Source: CAWDDA01 sp963813345 (GTDB lineage: Bacteria; Acidobacteriota; Blastocatellia; RBC074). From it: a stretch of 64,000 nucleotides of DNA. The stretch covers positions 124,001 through 188,000 of the forward strand of contig CAWEYR010000011.1 in assembly GCA_963813345.1 (NCBI GenBank), written 5' to 3'. Position numbers and translations under genes: made by a program. The notes beneath the pieces are model-generated. The model worked only from the letters and a program-made list of their open reading frames with translations, did not search any database and was not told the DNA's origin. Of the stretch, positions 1-8,946 are shown piece by piece; within the stretch, counting starts at the first letter, position 1; every line of letters starts with the position of its first letter.

Positions 1-416
1 CGTGGCATGTGGGGCGGGGTGATCCATCGTGGCGCAAAGATGAAACGCTCCGCATCGAGCGTCAACCCTTCGCGTTCGAGCAAACGCGAAAACGGTGTCG
101 TGCCCGATGCCAGTTCTTCTCGTAAGCGTCTGAGATATTCGGGCGACAGAACCTCGCTACCGGCCGCAATCAGAACGCCGGTTTCCTCAAGAATCTCGCG
201 AGCCGCGCACGCCACAACCCGCGCGATCGAAGGATCCTCACAATTGAGAACCTTGATTGAAGCGTCGTCTTCATCTATCTGACCGCCGGGAAATGCGTGG
301 TATCCGGCCATGAATCGCAGACCCGGACCCCGCTTCACCCAGAAAACCTGAGGGTCGTGCTCGTCTTTGAGAAGGACAACCGCCGCCGCATCTCTAGGCG
401 TTACAGGAGAGCTCAT
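1..416 (-). CDS. Nudix hydrolase (3' end outside window)
   Basis: The first 138 or so codons of a Nudix-family pyrophosphohydrolase; the gene runs off the left edge. The translation starts MSSPVTPRDAAAVVLL and shows a Nudix fold beta-strand, then GYHAFPGGQIDED and, after a loop of about 20 residues, AREILEETG, which together make the Nudix box with its metal-binding glutamates. The FPGG...AREILEETG spacing is like that of acidobacterial Nudix proteins that often carry a C-terminal metallo-beta-lactamase domain, but that part is outside the window. The ATG at 414-416 directly follows the TGA of the SET gene, so the two are translationally coupled. Substrate cannot be told from the sequence. 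Confidence 0.8.
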   Translation of the reverse strand, partial: MSSPVTPRDAAAVVLLKDEHDPQVFWVKRGPGLRFMAGYHAFPGGQIDEDDASIKVLNCEDPSIARVVACAAREILEETGVLIAAGSEVLSPEYLRRLREELASGTTPFSRLLEREGLTLDAERFIFAPRWITPPHMP

Positions 417-845
417 TCATTTTGCCTTCCTGTTGATTTTGCTCCGGCATTTCGGTGCGCCGCATCGACAGCGTTTTTCATCTGAATGGTACGAGTCAAC
501 GTAATCGAGTGTAATCTCCTCGCCCGCACGAATATCGCGCAACGCGAAAAAGATTATGTGTTCGTAGACCACACGCGTATAAGCATTCGGTTGGCATGAG
601 TGATTGATGTATTGGGTTCCGTTCCCGCCTCTGCTTCCATCGATCGCCCAGTACGAATTGACGCCGCAGACGTAGATGCGCTTTTTACCGCGCACTCGCC
701 GCAATATCTCGGGCCGCGGGATTCTTTCTCCCGCATACTCAGCAATCCGTCTGCCTTTCTTGAAGTCTCGTGTGGCAAAGCAGCCCCGACCTTCGATCGT
801 TGACACTCGCGTCGTCAATCCGGGCGCAAATTCTCCGTCTGTCAT
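417..845 (-). CDS. SET-domain protein (putative lysine methyltransferase)
   Basis: A 142-residue stand-alone SET protein. Visible motifs are GRGCFA (19-24), the cofactor/active-site signature YINHSCQPN (79-87), EEITLDY (109-115) with the catalytic tyrosine, and a short post-SET cysteine cluster CRCGAPKC (126-133) that normally binds zinc with a cysteine from the SET core. SET enzymes transfer methyl from S-adenosylmethionine to protein lysines; bacterial copies have few known targets, so the substrate is unknown. The stop overlaps nothing but abuts the Nudix start, and the start overlaps the STAS stop by four bases, pointing to one transcript for ltaE-STAS-SET-Nudix. The C-terminus is lysine/arginine rich. 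Confidence 0.85.
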   Translation of the reverse strand: MTDGEFAPGLTTRVSTIEGRGCFATRDFKKGRRIAEYAGERIPRPEILRRVRGKKRIYVCGVNSYWAIDGSRGGNGTQYINHSCQPNAYTRVVYEHIIFFALRDIRAGEEITLDYVDSYHSDEKRCRCGAPKCRSKINRKAK

Positions 846-1192
846 GGACGAGGGCCTTCAAAGCTCGCGACCGCCTCAGCCTGTGTAGGAAAAACTTCGA
901 AGACCGATGTCAGATTGGTCATGTTGAGGACGCCCAGCAATCTTGGTGGTACCTCGGCAAGCCTCATGTTTCCACCATGTCTCATCACTGCTACCAGCGA
1001 TTTGACCAGCTCTCCCAATCCCGTACTGTCGATCCAATTGCACGCGTTGAGATTCACCACGAAGTCGCGTTGTCCCGATTCCAGGCGGTCCCTGACGAGC
1101 TGCTGAAAGCCCTCAAACTGCGCCCGCTCTCCTTGATTTACCCTCAGCTGGATAGTGCAGGCACTACCTTCACGACCTTCAACGATTTCCAT
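842..1192 (-). CDS. STAS-domain anti-sigma factor antagonist
   Basis: A single-domain STAS protein of about 116 residues beginning MEIVEGREGS. The segment NACNWIDSTGLGELVKSL holds the conserved DSTGLG motif whose serine is the usual phosphorylation site of SpoIIAA/RsbV-like antagonists. The family binds an anti-sigma kinase when unphosphorylated and frees the sigma factor. The ATG at 1190-1192 lies inside the end of the threonine aldolase gene (14-base overlap) with GGAGAGG a few bases upstream; an upstream in-frame start at 1246 would add 18 residues and is less likely. It may belong to the same class of network as the SpoIIE/STAS/RsbW cluster at 43-50 kb, but no partner is adjacent here. 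Confidence 0.82.
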   Translation of the reverse strand: MEIVEGREGSACTIQLRVNQGERAQFEGFQQLVRDRLESGQRDFVVNLNACNWIDSTGLGELVKSLVAVMRHGGNMRLAEVPPRLLGVLNMTNLTSVFEVFPTQAEAVASFEGPRP

Positions 1193-2237
1193 CAGACATC
1201 CTCTCCGCCCTTTCCGGATGAACTGCTTCGGCAACGCTGGCAGCAAGTTTATCTACGTCGGCTTCGCTGGTATCGAATGAGGTAATCCATCTCACTTCGT
1301 TCTTCTCTTCGTTCCAGATGTAAAAGAAGTAATCCTCGAGCAATCTGTTGATCGCGCGGCGCTCGAACCGGGCGAACACTCCGTTTGCCTCAACCGGGCG
1401 AGCGATCTCGACACCCGGCAACTGACGTAGTTTCGCTTCGAGACGGGACGCCATCGCATTCGCGTGGCGCGCGTTGATGAGCCACAGATCGTCAGTCAAA
1501 AGCGCGGCAAACTGTGATGAGATAAACCGCATCTTGGAGGCCAGCTGCGTTGCCTGTTTTCGCAGAAATGCTGCTCGCCCGTGAAGCTCACGATTGAAGA
1601 TAACGACTGCCTCGCCGAACATCATCCCGTTCTTGGTTCCGCCAAAGCTCAGAAGGTCGACGCCGCAGTCGCGTGTAATCTCCCGGAGACCACAATCAAT
1701 ACTCGCCGCTGCATTGGCGATCCTCGCTCCATCAACGTGAAGGAATAATCCGTACCGGTGTGCCGTTTCTGCAAGCGCCGTAACCTCTTCGCGCTTGTAG
1801 ACGAGCCCAAGCTCATTTGACTGCGTAATGGAAACTACGCGGGGCTGGACGTGATGAATATTTCCGAGGCCGTGAATGTTGGCTTCAATATCCTCCGGCG
1901 TGAGCTTCCCATCGTCTTTCGGCAAATCAATAAGCTTGCACCCCAGGAACCGCTCACAGGCGCCGCACTCATCAGTGTTGATGTGCGAAGCATCGGCGCA
2001 GATTACCGCTTCATATGGCCGGAGTGCCGTCGAGAGCCCGACAACGTTGGCTCCCGTACCATTCCACACAAAGAGAACTTCTATGCCGGAACCGAACTCA
2101 ACCTCGAAGCGACTGACCGCGCGACCGGTCCAGTCATCATCACCGTAGCTGCGTGCATGCCCGCTGTTCGCATCCTCGATCGCCTCGAGAATTCGCGGGT
2201 GGACGCCCGAGTTGTTGTCGCTGGCAAAACTTCGCAT
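1179..2237 (-). CDS. ltaE: Low-specificity threonine aldolase
   Basis: A 352-residue fold-type I PLP enzyme that cleaves threonine/allo-threonine to glycine and acetaldehyde in the cytosol. The start MRSFASDNNSGVHP matches the family N-terminus; HVDGAR (167-172) contains the PLP-ring aspartate and SFGGTKNG (197-204) contains the PLP Schiff-base lysine, about K202. Length is normal for the family. It is the first gene of a four-gene minus-strand group (aldolase, STAS, SET, Nudix) and overlaps the STAS gene. Upstream lies a 44-bp-arm inverted repeat rather than an obvious promoter. The product name is secure; physiological substrate preference among beta-hydroxy amino acids is not shown by sequence. 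Confidence 0.9.
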   Translation of the reverse strand: MRSFASDNNSGVHPRILEAIEDANSGHARSYGDDDWTGRAVSRFEVEFGSGIEVLFVWNGTGANVVGLSTALRPYEAVICADASHINTDECGACERFLGCKLIDLPKDDGKLTPEDIEANIHGLGNIHHVQPRVVSITQSNELGLVYKREEVTALAETAHRYGLFLHVDGARIANAAASIDCGLREITRDCGVDLLSFGGTKNGMMFGEAVVIFNRELHGRAAFLRKQATQLASKMRFISSQFAALLTDDLWLINARHANAMASRLEAKLRQLPGVEIARPVEANGVFARFERRAINRLLEDYFFYIWNEEKNEVRWITSFDTSEADVDKLAASVAEAVHPERAERMSDGNR

Positions 2238-2258
2238 GCGATTTAGCGTTCATTTACC

Positions 2259-2381
2259 GCTTTCACCGCAGAGAACGCAGAGAGCGCAGAGAGGACGCAG
2301 AGACAAGCACAGAGCAATTGTCCTGATGGCTAGTACCTCTGCGTCTTCTCTGCGCTCTCTGCGTTCTCTGCGGTGAAAACG
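2259..2381. repeat. Inverted repeat with CGCAGAGA units
   Basis: Two near-perfect arms of about 44 bases (2259-2302 and 2335-2381) separated by about 32 bases. Each arm is built of short CGCAGAGA-like direct units (CCGCAGAGAACGCAGAGAGC and a second half), so the element is both a tandem repeat and a palindrome. It fills almost the whole gap between ltaE and the stop of the S9 peptidase gene. It could fold as a long transcript-end hairpin for either strand. Confidence 0.85.
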
Positions 2382-4821
2382 CTACCGCGCCGACACCGTC
2401 GCCGGCGCCTGCTTCACATACTTATCCATCCACGTGATCGTCTCCCAGATCACGTGCTCGGTCGATTCCCGACCCTGATACCCGTGAGATTCAAGCGGAA
2501 GAGTAACGTAACGCACATTACCGCCATTGCCTTTCAGCGCCTGATAAAATCGATCGCTTTGAATCGGGTGTGTACCCGCATTGTTGTCAGCCTCTCCATG
2601 AATCAGCAGTATTGGTTCCTTGATCTTGTCTGCCCACATGAAAGGCGAAACCTTGAAGTACATCTCCGGGGCTTCCCAGAAAGTGCGGCGCTCGCTTTGG
2701 AATCCAAATGGAGTCAGAGTGCGATTGTAGGCTCCGCTTCGTGCAATTCCTGCCTTGAAAAGATCAGAGTGAGCCAGCAGGTTCGCAGTCATAAATGCAC
2801 CATACGAATGGCCGCCGACACCCACGCGATTCCGATCAATGTATCCAAGCTCATCAGCCTTGTCGATCGCAGCCTTGGCGCTCGCGACAATCTGTTCAAC
2901 GTAGGTATTGTTCATCGTCTCAGGATCACCGATGACAGGCATCGTCGCGTCATTCAGGATCGCGTAGCCTGCAAGGAGAAGGAAGAGATGCGACGGCCCG
3001 CCAATTGTAGTGAAACGATTTGTCGATCCACTCACCTGACCGGCTGTGAATGCATCGGTGTATTCGAGCGGATATGCCCAAACGAGAGCCGGAAGCCGGG
3101 TCCCGGCTTTGTAATCCGGAGGTAGATAAAGCGTGAACGAGAGATCAACACCATCGGCGCGCTTGTACTTGATGAGTTCCTTCTTTATCGACCTTAACTG
3201 AGGCATCGGATCAGCGAAATTCGTGAGGGCCTTCTTTTCGCTTTGTCCTGCAGTCCGCGCAAAGTAATTCGGGGGTTCCGTTGAACTTTCGTACCGCGTA
3301 ATAAACTTCGATCCCTGATCGTCAAGAAGAGCAACCACCGTCTCGTAGCTCTTTTCGTCGCAGCGGAAAAGCCGCTCGGACTTGAGCGTCGTCAGGTCCA
3401 ACCGGTCCAGGAACGGCCGGTCACCTTCCGGTGATGCTCCTGCCCCTGTCAGGTATATGTAGTTGCCATTCTGCAATATCGCACGCCTTCCGCTTGGCAA
3501 CTGGCGCATCATTGGCACTCCCGGATCGTTATATCGGTCCTGCATCGACCGATCCCAGTATCTTCTTCGAAGGAGCGCTCGGGTTGTCTGCATTGAGCAC
3601 AAACGCTCTTCCCCATCTCCGGCTGCGATCGGCGTCACGCAGAATCGCAAGTCCGTCCTTTTCTCCCCAACTCACTCCAGCAAATCGATGCTCAGTCTTT
3701 GCAAGCTCTTCAGGCGCGCCCTGAAACGGGGCCTTGAGCATCAATACCCTGTCGCGCAATGGCGCTTTCTTTCTCGTGTCCCCTCCGTCGAGTGCCTCGA
3801 CCCAGACGACCGTCGCCGCAGTGGTCGGCCGCCACTGATAGCTGCGCGGCCCTGTTGGTACGCCTTCGATAGGAATCTGATCCTGCAGCGGAAGCTTCGC
3901 GATCGTGTGTTCAACCTTTCCGGTGTGATCCCAGATTTCTACGTCCTTTGGAAACGCTCCAGCCGTGTGCAGGTAGGAGTACGGCCGATGCACCCGTACA
4001 ACGAGTATATGTTTGCCGTCTGGCGACGGATCCGCGTTCAGAAAGATCGCGGGTTTGCTCACTGGTGTCGCCTTCCCGGACGCTGTGTCCAGCATTTGAA
4101 GTTGTGACGTCACGTAATAATCAAAGAGATCTTCGTCGTGCCGGTTGCGGAGAAGATCCTGAAACGTCGCGGCGGGTGTGGCCTTCCCGTAGTTCTCCTG
4201 CACCGTCGGTCCGATCGGTGCTTTCGCCGGAACTGGTGCGGCGCCTCGCCCCGCTGGAATCGTCTGAACAAGCAGAGTTCGGCTGTCAGGCAGCCATTGA
4301 ATCTCATCTCCAAAAGTGGCATTCAACCTGATTCCGGGAATGCGACGCACCGCTCCGGTCAAAGAATTGCCGATCCATAGCTCGATGCCATTTTCAAGTG
4401 TGTTCGAGAAAGCGAACTGCTTGCCGTCGGGTGACCAGCTTGGAAAGTTAATCGCGGCGCCAGCCGGGAGCTGAACTTTGATCTCTTTGCCGTCGGCGAG
4501 GGTCTTGATTCTCAAGCCAACAAGACGCGCTCCGCGGTGTGGCCCGTTAGTGTTGGGGTTGATCCGCAGGCCTCCGAGTCGCAGCATCGGCTCCGCCAGC
4601 TCTGAGATCGATGGATAACCACTCGATTCCAGAAGCAACATCCGATCGCGCGCAGGGCTCAGTGAGACACTCGGTGTCGGCGGTGCATTCAGAATGTCTG
4701 CAATCGCCTTTGGCGCTTTTTGATATCCGGTCTGAGCAATCGCTTGAAGAGCCAAAAATACCAAGAATACAGGGAGCAGAGCCGGGTAAATCGAATTGAA
4801 AGGTCGCTTCCTGGAAATCAT
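2382..4821 (-). CDS. Secreted S9 family prolyl oligopeptidase (one frameshift)
   Basis: A secreted serine peptidase of about 812 residues, broken by one base. The N-terminal part (start 4821) has a signal peptide ending near LQAIAQ, then a beta-propeller-like region with PSWSPDGKQFAF and DPSPDGKHI blades. The C-terminal alpha/beta-hydrolase domain shows the nucleophile elbow GVGGHSYGAF, the aspartate in HGEADNNAG and the histidine in SHGY, so the triad is complete. The reading frame changes at the GGG run at 3554-3556: removing one G joins KKIL to DRSMQDRYNDPG, the usual family sequence. Members cleave proline- or alanine-containing oligopeptides outside the cytoplasm. Likely a sequence error, since both halves are well conserved. 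Confidence 0.85.
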
Positions 4822-4833
4822 AGAATCCTCCTG

Positions 4834-5919
4834 TCAAGCCTGGTGAGAGTCTGCTTCAAGCATAAACTCGCGCCATAGAGAGTGAAAATGGTGAACTCCG
4901 TTTTCGCGCTTGACCGAGTAGCGCCCTCGATCGTAGGAAACGGATCTGAGTCCACGGTGAACGGCTTCGCAGATTGCGATATCTTCCTGCTGAATCTCAT
5001 CGCTCAATTTGAGAGTCTCATCCAGTTTTTGAACAGACTCAAAATACCATTCAAAAACCGTCAGCGTTCGTTCCGGTCCGAGCGGAATGATCAGATTTGT
5101 AGATATGTTGTCAGGATAGACATTCAACATGAGGTTGGGAAACACCCAGAAAAAGAGAGCCTCACGCTGCGACTCGCTCGGATTGTAGCGGCGCTCGCCA
5201 TCTTCCCCGGTCCTGATTGGCGCGTCCTGCAGCGACGAATAGCGGCTCGTAATTGTGCGGTAGTGTTCGAAGTCGAGCTCGCGCATCAACGAAGGGTGAA
5301 CAATCGGGATGTGATACCCCTCGAGGTAATTGTCGACGTAGACCTTCCAATTGCATTCGATGACATAATCGCGTCGCGCGGCGTGTTGCATTTCTGATAC
5401 CCCGACACCGGCAAGACGCTTCGTAATATCGTCGAGACATTCGTCGAGAGTCTCAGACCTGTTCACAACGCGCGCGAAGATAAACTGACTCCAGACAGCA
5501 ATCTCAACGGGCTTGAGCCCCATCGCTTCCCTTGCAAACCCCTGAACGCCCTCCCAGTCCGGCATTCCGAGAAGCGCTCCGTCAAGACCATATGTCCAAC
5601 CGTGATATGAACACTGAAAGACGCGACATTGGCCCTCGCCGATTGCCACCTGCCCAGCCCTATGCCGGCAAACATTATGAAACGCGCGCAGCGTCCCGGA
5701 CTTATCTCTGACTACGAGCAAAGGTTCGCCCGCAACGTCAGACGTAAAGTAGGTTCCGGGGCTATTGACTTGATCCAGTCGGCCTACCAGTTGCCAGCTG
5801 CGGAAGAATATCCTTCGACGCTCCGCATCGAGAACTTCAGGCTTGAAGTAAAGCTCCGACGGAAGGGTGCTGCTCCATTCAATCCTCGGATCAAAATCGA
5901 AATCAAGAAAACGCAGCAT
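4834..5919 (-). CDS. Rieske non-haem iron oxygenase, alpha subunit
   Basis: An aromatic-ring-hydroxylating-type oxygenase of about 361 residues. A Rieske [2Fe-2S] domain is seen as CRHRAG then CSYHGWTYG (C-x-H ... C-x2-H) in the first third, followed by the catalytic domain with the bridging aspartate and the iron ligands in DNYLEGYHIPIVHP. The overall sequence resembles the choline monooxygenase/carnitine oxygenase/glycine betaine oxygenase branch more than ring dioxygenases, but the substrate is not certain. No reductase or ferredoxin gene is next to it. I prefer the ATG at 5917-5919; a TTG nine bases upstream is possible. Its 5' side touches a palindromic repeat (5931-6020). It lies 12 bp upstream of the S9 peptidase start, so the two may share a transcript. 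Confidence 0.83.
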   Translation of the reverse strand: MLRFLDFDFDPRIEWSSTLPSELYFKPEVLDAERRRIFFRSWQLVGRLDQVNSPGTYFTSDVAGEPLLVVRDKSGTLRAFHNVCRHRAGQVAIGEGQCRVFQCSYHGWTYGLDGALLGMPDWEGVQGFAREAMGLKPVEIAVWSQFIFARVVNRSETLDECLDDITKRLAGVGVSEMQHAARRDYVIECNWKVYVDNYLEGYHIPIVHPSLMRELDFEHYRTITSRYSSLQDAPIRTGEDGERRYNPSESQREALFFWVFPNLMLNVYPDNISTNLIIPLGPERTLTVFEWYFESVQKLDETLKLSDEIQQEDIAICEAVHRGLRSVSYDRGRYSVKRENGVHHFHSLWREFMLEADSHQA

Positions 5920-5930
5920 CAACTCCAAGT

Positions 5931-6020
5931 GTATGTTGTACCGCCTTCAGGCGGAATCTGCGGTGCGCGAAGACGTTGCGGACGCCAGCATTCCGCCTAA
6001 AGGCGGTCACGTAACGTACC
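5931..6020. repeat. Palindromic repeat family A, copy 1
   Basis: Left arm 5932-5957 (ends CCGCCTTCAGGCGGAAT) and right arm 5990-6020 (ATTCCGCCTAAAGGCGG..., ends ACGTACC) are inverted copies around a 30-base centre; the right arm carries a short extra insertion. The same GTACGTTGTACCGCC...GGCGGTACAACGTACC pattern recurs at 11467, 27441 and, degenerate, 59837. It fills the gap between the Rieske gene and the downstream end of the first amidohydrolase. Confidence 0.85.
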
Positions 6021-7331
6021 TACGGCCGGTTGTTGAACTTTTCGTACAGCTTTGTATGACGCGTAGACAAGTCTACCGGTTTGCCATTGATGAACATGTG
6101 TTTGATGTTCGTGCGAAACTCGAGCGGATCTCCATCCGTCACGATCAGATTCGCCATCTTGCCTACCTCAACACTTCCAAGCATGGCTTTCAACACCCCA
6201 GATCTGAGCAGGGTAGATGGTAACGGCCTTGAGAGCCTCTTCCTTTGGCAATCCAAATGCTGCTGCTGTCCCGGCTTCATACGGCAGATTGCGCACATAG
6301 GCAGCATCGTTCGTCTGAAACGCAAAGCGAACTCCGGCCTTGAACAGTTCGCCTGCAAATGCGTAGTTGCGGTCGTAGCCTTCGTCTTCGCGATTTGGAA
6401 CTTCCGTAACCGGACCGATGATAACTGGAATGTTTTTGGCCTTGAGCTGGGGAGCCACTTTGAGTGCCTGGTCAGCGCCGCCGATGATCAGCTTCAACTT
6501 GTACTTGTCAGCAAGCTCGATCGCTCCCTTGATCTCAGCTTCGGTGTTCGCCTGCATGATCACAGGCACGACGCCTTTGACTACGGGGATCAATGCCTCA
6601 AGCACGAGATCCGTCGTCCGAGCAGGAAGACTGGAATCCTTCGCGCGTGCATCTTTCGCCCTCGAATACGCGAGCGCATCATCAAGTTTCTTCTTGAGTG
6701 CTTCGACCTGTTGTTGAGAAAGCTGGCGCTGATTGTCGCCGCCCTGAAGCTGTCTGAATCCGCCGCCGCCGCCCTGCCCGCCAAAGCTCGACCGCGGATA
6801 CTCCATAGCCATGGCTACGGTCTGCTTGACGGCCATCTCTTCCCATGTCCAGCCATCAAGATTGATCAGCGCAGCCTGCCCGGCAACCAGACGTCCTCGC
6901 GGACTTGTGATCACACTCGTGATTCCGTTGGCTCTGGTCACGGGGATCAGTTCACTATGCGGGTTGACCGCGACAATCGCTTTTGCATTTGCACTGAAGT
7001 CGCCAAGCTCCGTCGTATCCCGTGTCTCTTGAACGGATCCGACTTCAGTCAGTCCCAGAAACGTGCCGCTGTCGATCAACCCGGGATAGACTGAGAGGCC
7101 TCGTCCCTCGATCACCTTGGCGGTTGCCGGCAAAGTGACACGCTCTCCGACCGCTACGATCTTTCCATCCTTGATGTGCACCGTTCCGCGCGCGATCGTG
7201 GCGCCGGTGACTGTCACGATCTTCGCATCCCGGATTGCAAACTCGTTTCCCTGAGCACGCACTACAGTTGCGGCGACCGAAAGCAGCGCGAACACCGTCG
7301 CGAGCGCGCTCGTGAGTTTCAACGTCTTCAT
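6020..7331 (-). CDS. Exported amidohydrolase-family protein lacking the HxH metal motif (one frameshift)
   Basis: About 437 codons with a signal peptide (MKTLKLTSALATVFALLSVA, cleaved near VVRAQG). The amidohydrolase beta-sandwich and barrel layout is clear: KIVTVTGATIARGTVHIKDG at the start, YPGLID where the first metal site should be, and at the end GSVEVGKMANLIVTDGDP. However, the usual HxH after PGLID is replaced by SGTFLGL, so the binuclear metal site is incomplete. The frame changes near 6185: one extra base separates YPAQIWGVES from MLGSVEVGK. A glycine-rich GGQGGGGGF loop lies near residues 180-190. First of three tandem paralogues; likely a catalytically altered partner or a divergent enzyme. 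Confidence 0.8.
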
Positions 7332-7362
7332 TGTCTCCAGATCTCCTCTAAGAGCCTTTTCA

Positions 7363-8784
7363 TTATCTGTTCGGATGGGGATGTTCCTCTTCCTCGACGT
7401 TGGGTGTCGGAGGAGGAGCAGGTGTCGCCGGAGTCGCCTGAGGCTGACCAGCAGATCGGCGCTCTGCTTCTATCAGCGCCTTTTTCTCTCTGGCAACCTG
7501 CTCGCGCCGCGCAACATCGACCTTGCGATCGAAGTAGACGGTCCCCTCGATCAAAGTCATTTCAACGCGCGAGTAGATACTGAACGGATGCCCGTTGAAA
7601 ATCGCGATGTCTGCATCCTTGCCGACATCGATGCTGCCGACTCGATGATCGATCTTCAGTTGTTTGGCTGGATTCAATGTTACAAATCGCAGAGCTTCCT
7701 CTTCAGCAACATTCCCATATTTGATTGTCTTGGCAGCTTCCTGGTAGAGCCTCCGGGCCAGGTCAGCACTGTCTGAATTTATCGAGACTACAACGCCCTT
7801 GTGACTCATGATCGCCGCATTGCCCGGAATCGCGTCATAGGCTTCCATCTTATAGGCCCACCAATCAGAGAAGGTCGAACCGCCAGCTCCGTGAGCCGCG
7901 ATCTCCTTGGCGACTTTGTAGCCTTCAAGAACATGCTGGAACGTCTGAATCTTGAAGCCGAACTCACGCGCAACTTCCATGAGCATCAGGATCTCGTCCG
8001 CGCGATAGCAGTGAGAATGGATGAGCAGCTTGCCGCGAAGTATGTCAGCAATGGCGTCAAGCTTGAGATCTCGCGCCGGAGGAAGCGGCTTTTCACCTTT
8101 CTTGACTGCCGCTTCATATGCATCCCACTTCTGAACGTATTCACGGCCCTGAGTGAAGGCATCGCGAATCGTTTCTGCAACTCCCATGCGTGTCGCCGGG
8201 TATCGCGGAGGTCGGCCACCAACCGCACCAAAGGGATTCTGAGGATTCCCCGCGCGTTTTGGATTCTCGCCAAGTGCAAACTTGATTGTGCGTGGCGCCT
8301 CTGTAAAAACGAGCTCATCGGCTGTCTTTCCCCATCGAAGTTTCAGAACAACATTCTGCCCGCCGATTGAATTCGCACTACCGTGCATGAGGTGGATCGT
8401 TGTCGTACCACCAGCAAGTTGACGGTAGATGTTTGGATCGCGATCGTTAATCACATCACGCATCCTGACCATGGCGGAAACTGACAGGCTGCCTTCGTTA
8501 ACCCCACCATCGGCTGCGGTATGTGAATGCGCATCGATTAACCCGGGAGTAACGTACATTCCGGTGGCATCGATCACTTTCGCGCCGGAGCCACCAGTGA
8601 CATCCTTTCCCACGGCCGCGATTTTGCCGTTTCGAATGAGAATTGAACCATTCTCGATCGTTCCGTGCGAAGCCGTCATGATCGTGGCGTTCTTGATTAG
8701 GATCTCGCCCTGCTCCTGGGCGAATACTCCAACGCTCGCAATCATCACTATCGTGAGGCAAAAGGTGAACCGAAATCGCTTCAT
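7363..8784 (-). CDS. Exported amidohydrolase
   Basis: An intact 473-residue member of the metal-dependent amidohydrolase family with a signal peptide (MKRFRFTFCLTIVMIASVGV, cleaved near FAQEQ). It keeps the first metal motif in TPGLIDAHSHTAADGG, a further histidine in IHSHCYRADE and FQHVLEGYK, and the barrel aspartate in SINSDSADLARRL. The C-terminal GSIDVGKDADIAIFNGHP is the family's closing beta-sandwich. A proline-rich tail (ATPATPAPPPTPNVEEEEHPHPN) ends the protein. It is the only one of the three neighbouring amidohydrolases with an intact HxH, so it is probably the active member. Imidazolonepropionase-like or dipeptidase-like substrates are possible; none is demonstrated. Confidence 0.87.
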   Translation of the reverse strand: MKRFRFTFCLTIVMIASVGVFAQEQGEILIKNATIMTASHGTIENGSILIRNGKIAAVGKDVTGGSGAKVIDATGMYVTPGLIDAHSHTAADGGVNEGSLSVSAMVRMRDVINDRDPNIYRQLAGGTTTIHLMHGSANSIGGQNVVLKLRWGKTADELVFTEAPRTIKFALGENPKRAGNPQNPFGAVGGRPPRYPATRMGVAETIRDAFTQGREYVQKWDAYEAAVKKGEKPLPPARDLKLDAIADILRGKLLIHSHCYRADEILMLMEVAREFGFKIQTFQHVLEGYKVAKEIAAHGAGGSTFSDWWAYKMEAYDAIPGNAAIMSHKGVVVSINSDSADLARRLYQEAAKTIKYGNVAEEEALRFVTLNPAKQLKIDHRVGSIDVGKDADIAIFNGHPFSIYSRVEMTLIEGTVYFDRKVDVARREQVAREKKALIEAERRSAGQPQATPATPAPPPTPNVEEEEHPHPNR

Positions 8785-8802
8785 GTGAGAGTCTCCTTTG
8801 AT

Positions 8803-8937
8803 AGTGGCCAGTGGTCAGTGGCCAGTGGTCAGTGTACGGAGTTCAAGCTTTAGCTTGCTCTTGGCACTTTGGTTTCAAACGGCAAGCTAAAGCTTGAACT
8901 CCGTACACTGACCACTGGCCACTGACCACTGACCACT
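8803..8937. repeat. Nested palindrome: GTGGTCA outer arms around family B core
   Basis: Arms of 55 bases (8803-8857 and 8883-8937) differ at only one position. The outer part is a short tandem of AGTGGTCAGTGGCC-type units; the inner part is the family B core GGAGTTCAAGCTTTAGCTTG. The 25-base centre is unpaired. It occupies the gap between the second and third amidohydrolases. The same core sits inside different outer arms at 50439. Confidence 0.9.
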
Positions 8938-8946
8938 TTTCCATAC

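Noticed and set aside
2259..2381. CRISPR array
   Set aside because: Units are short, contiguous and palindromic, with no spacers and no cas genes in the window.
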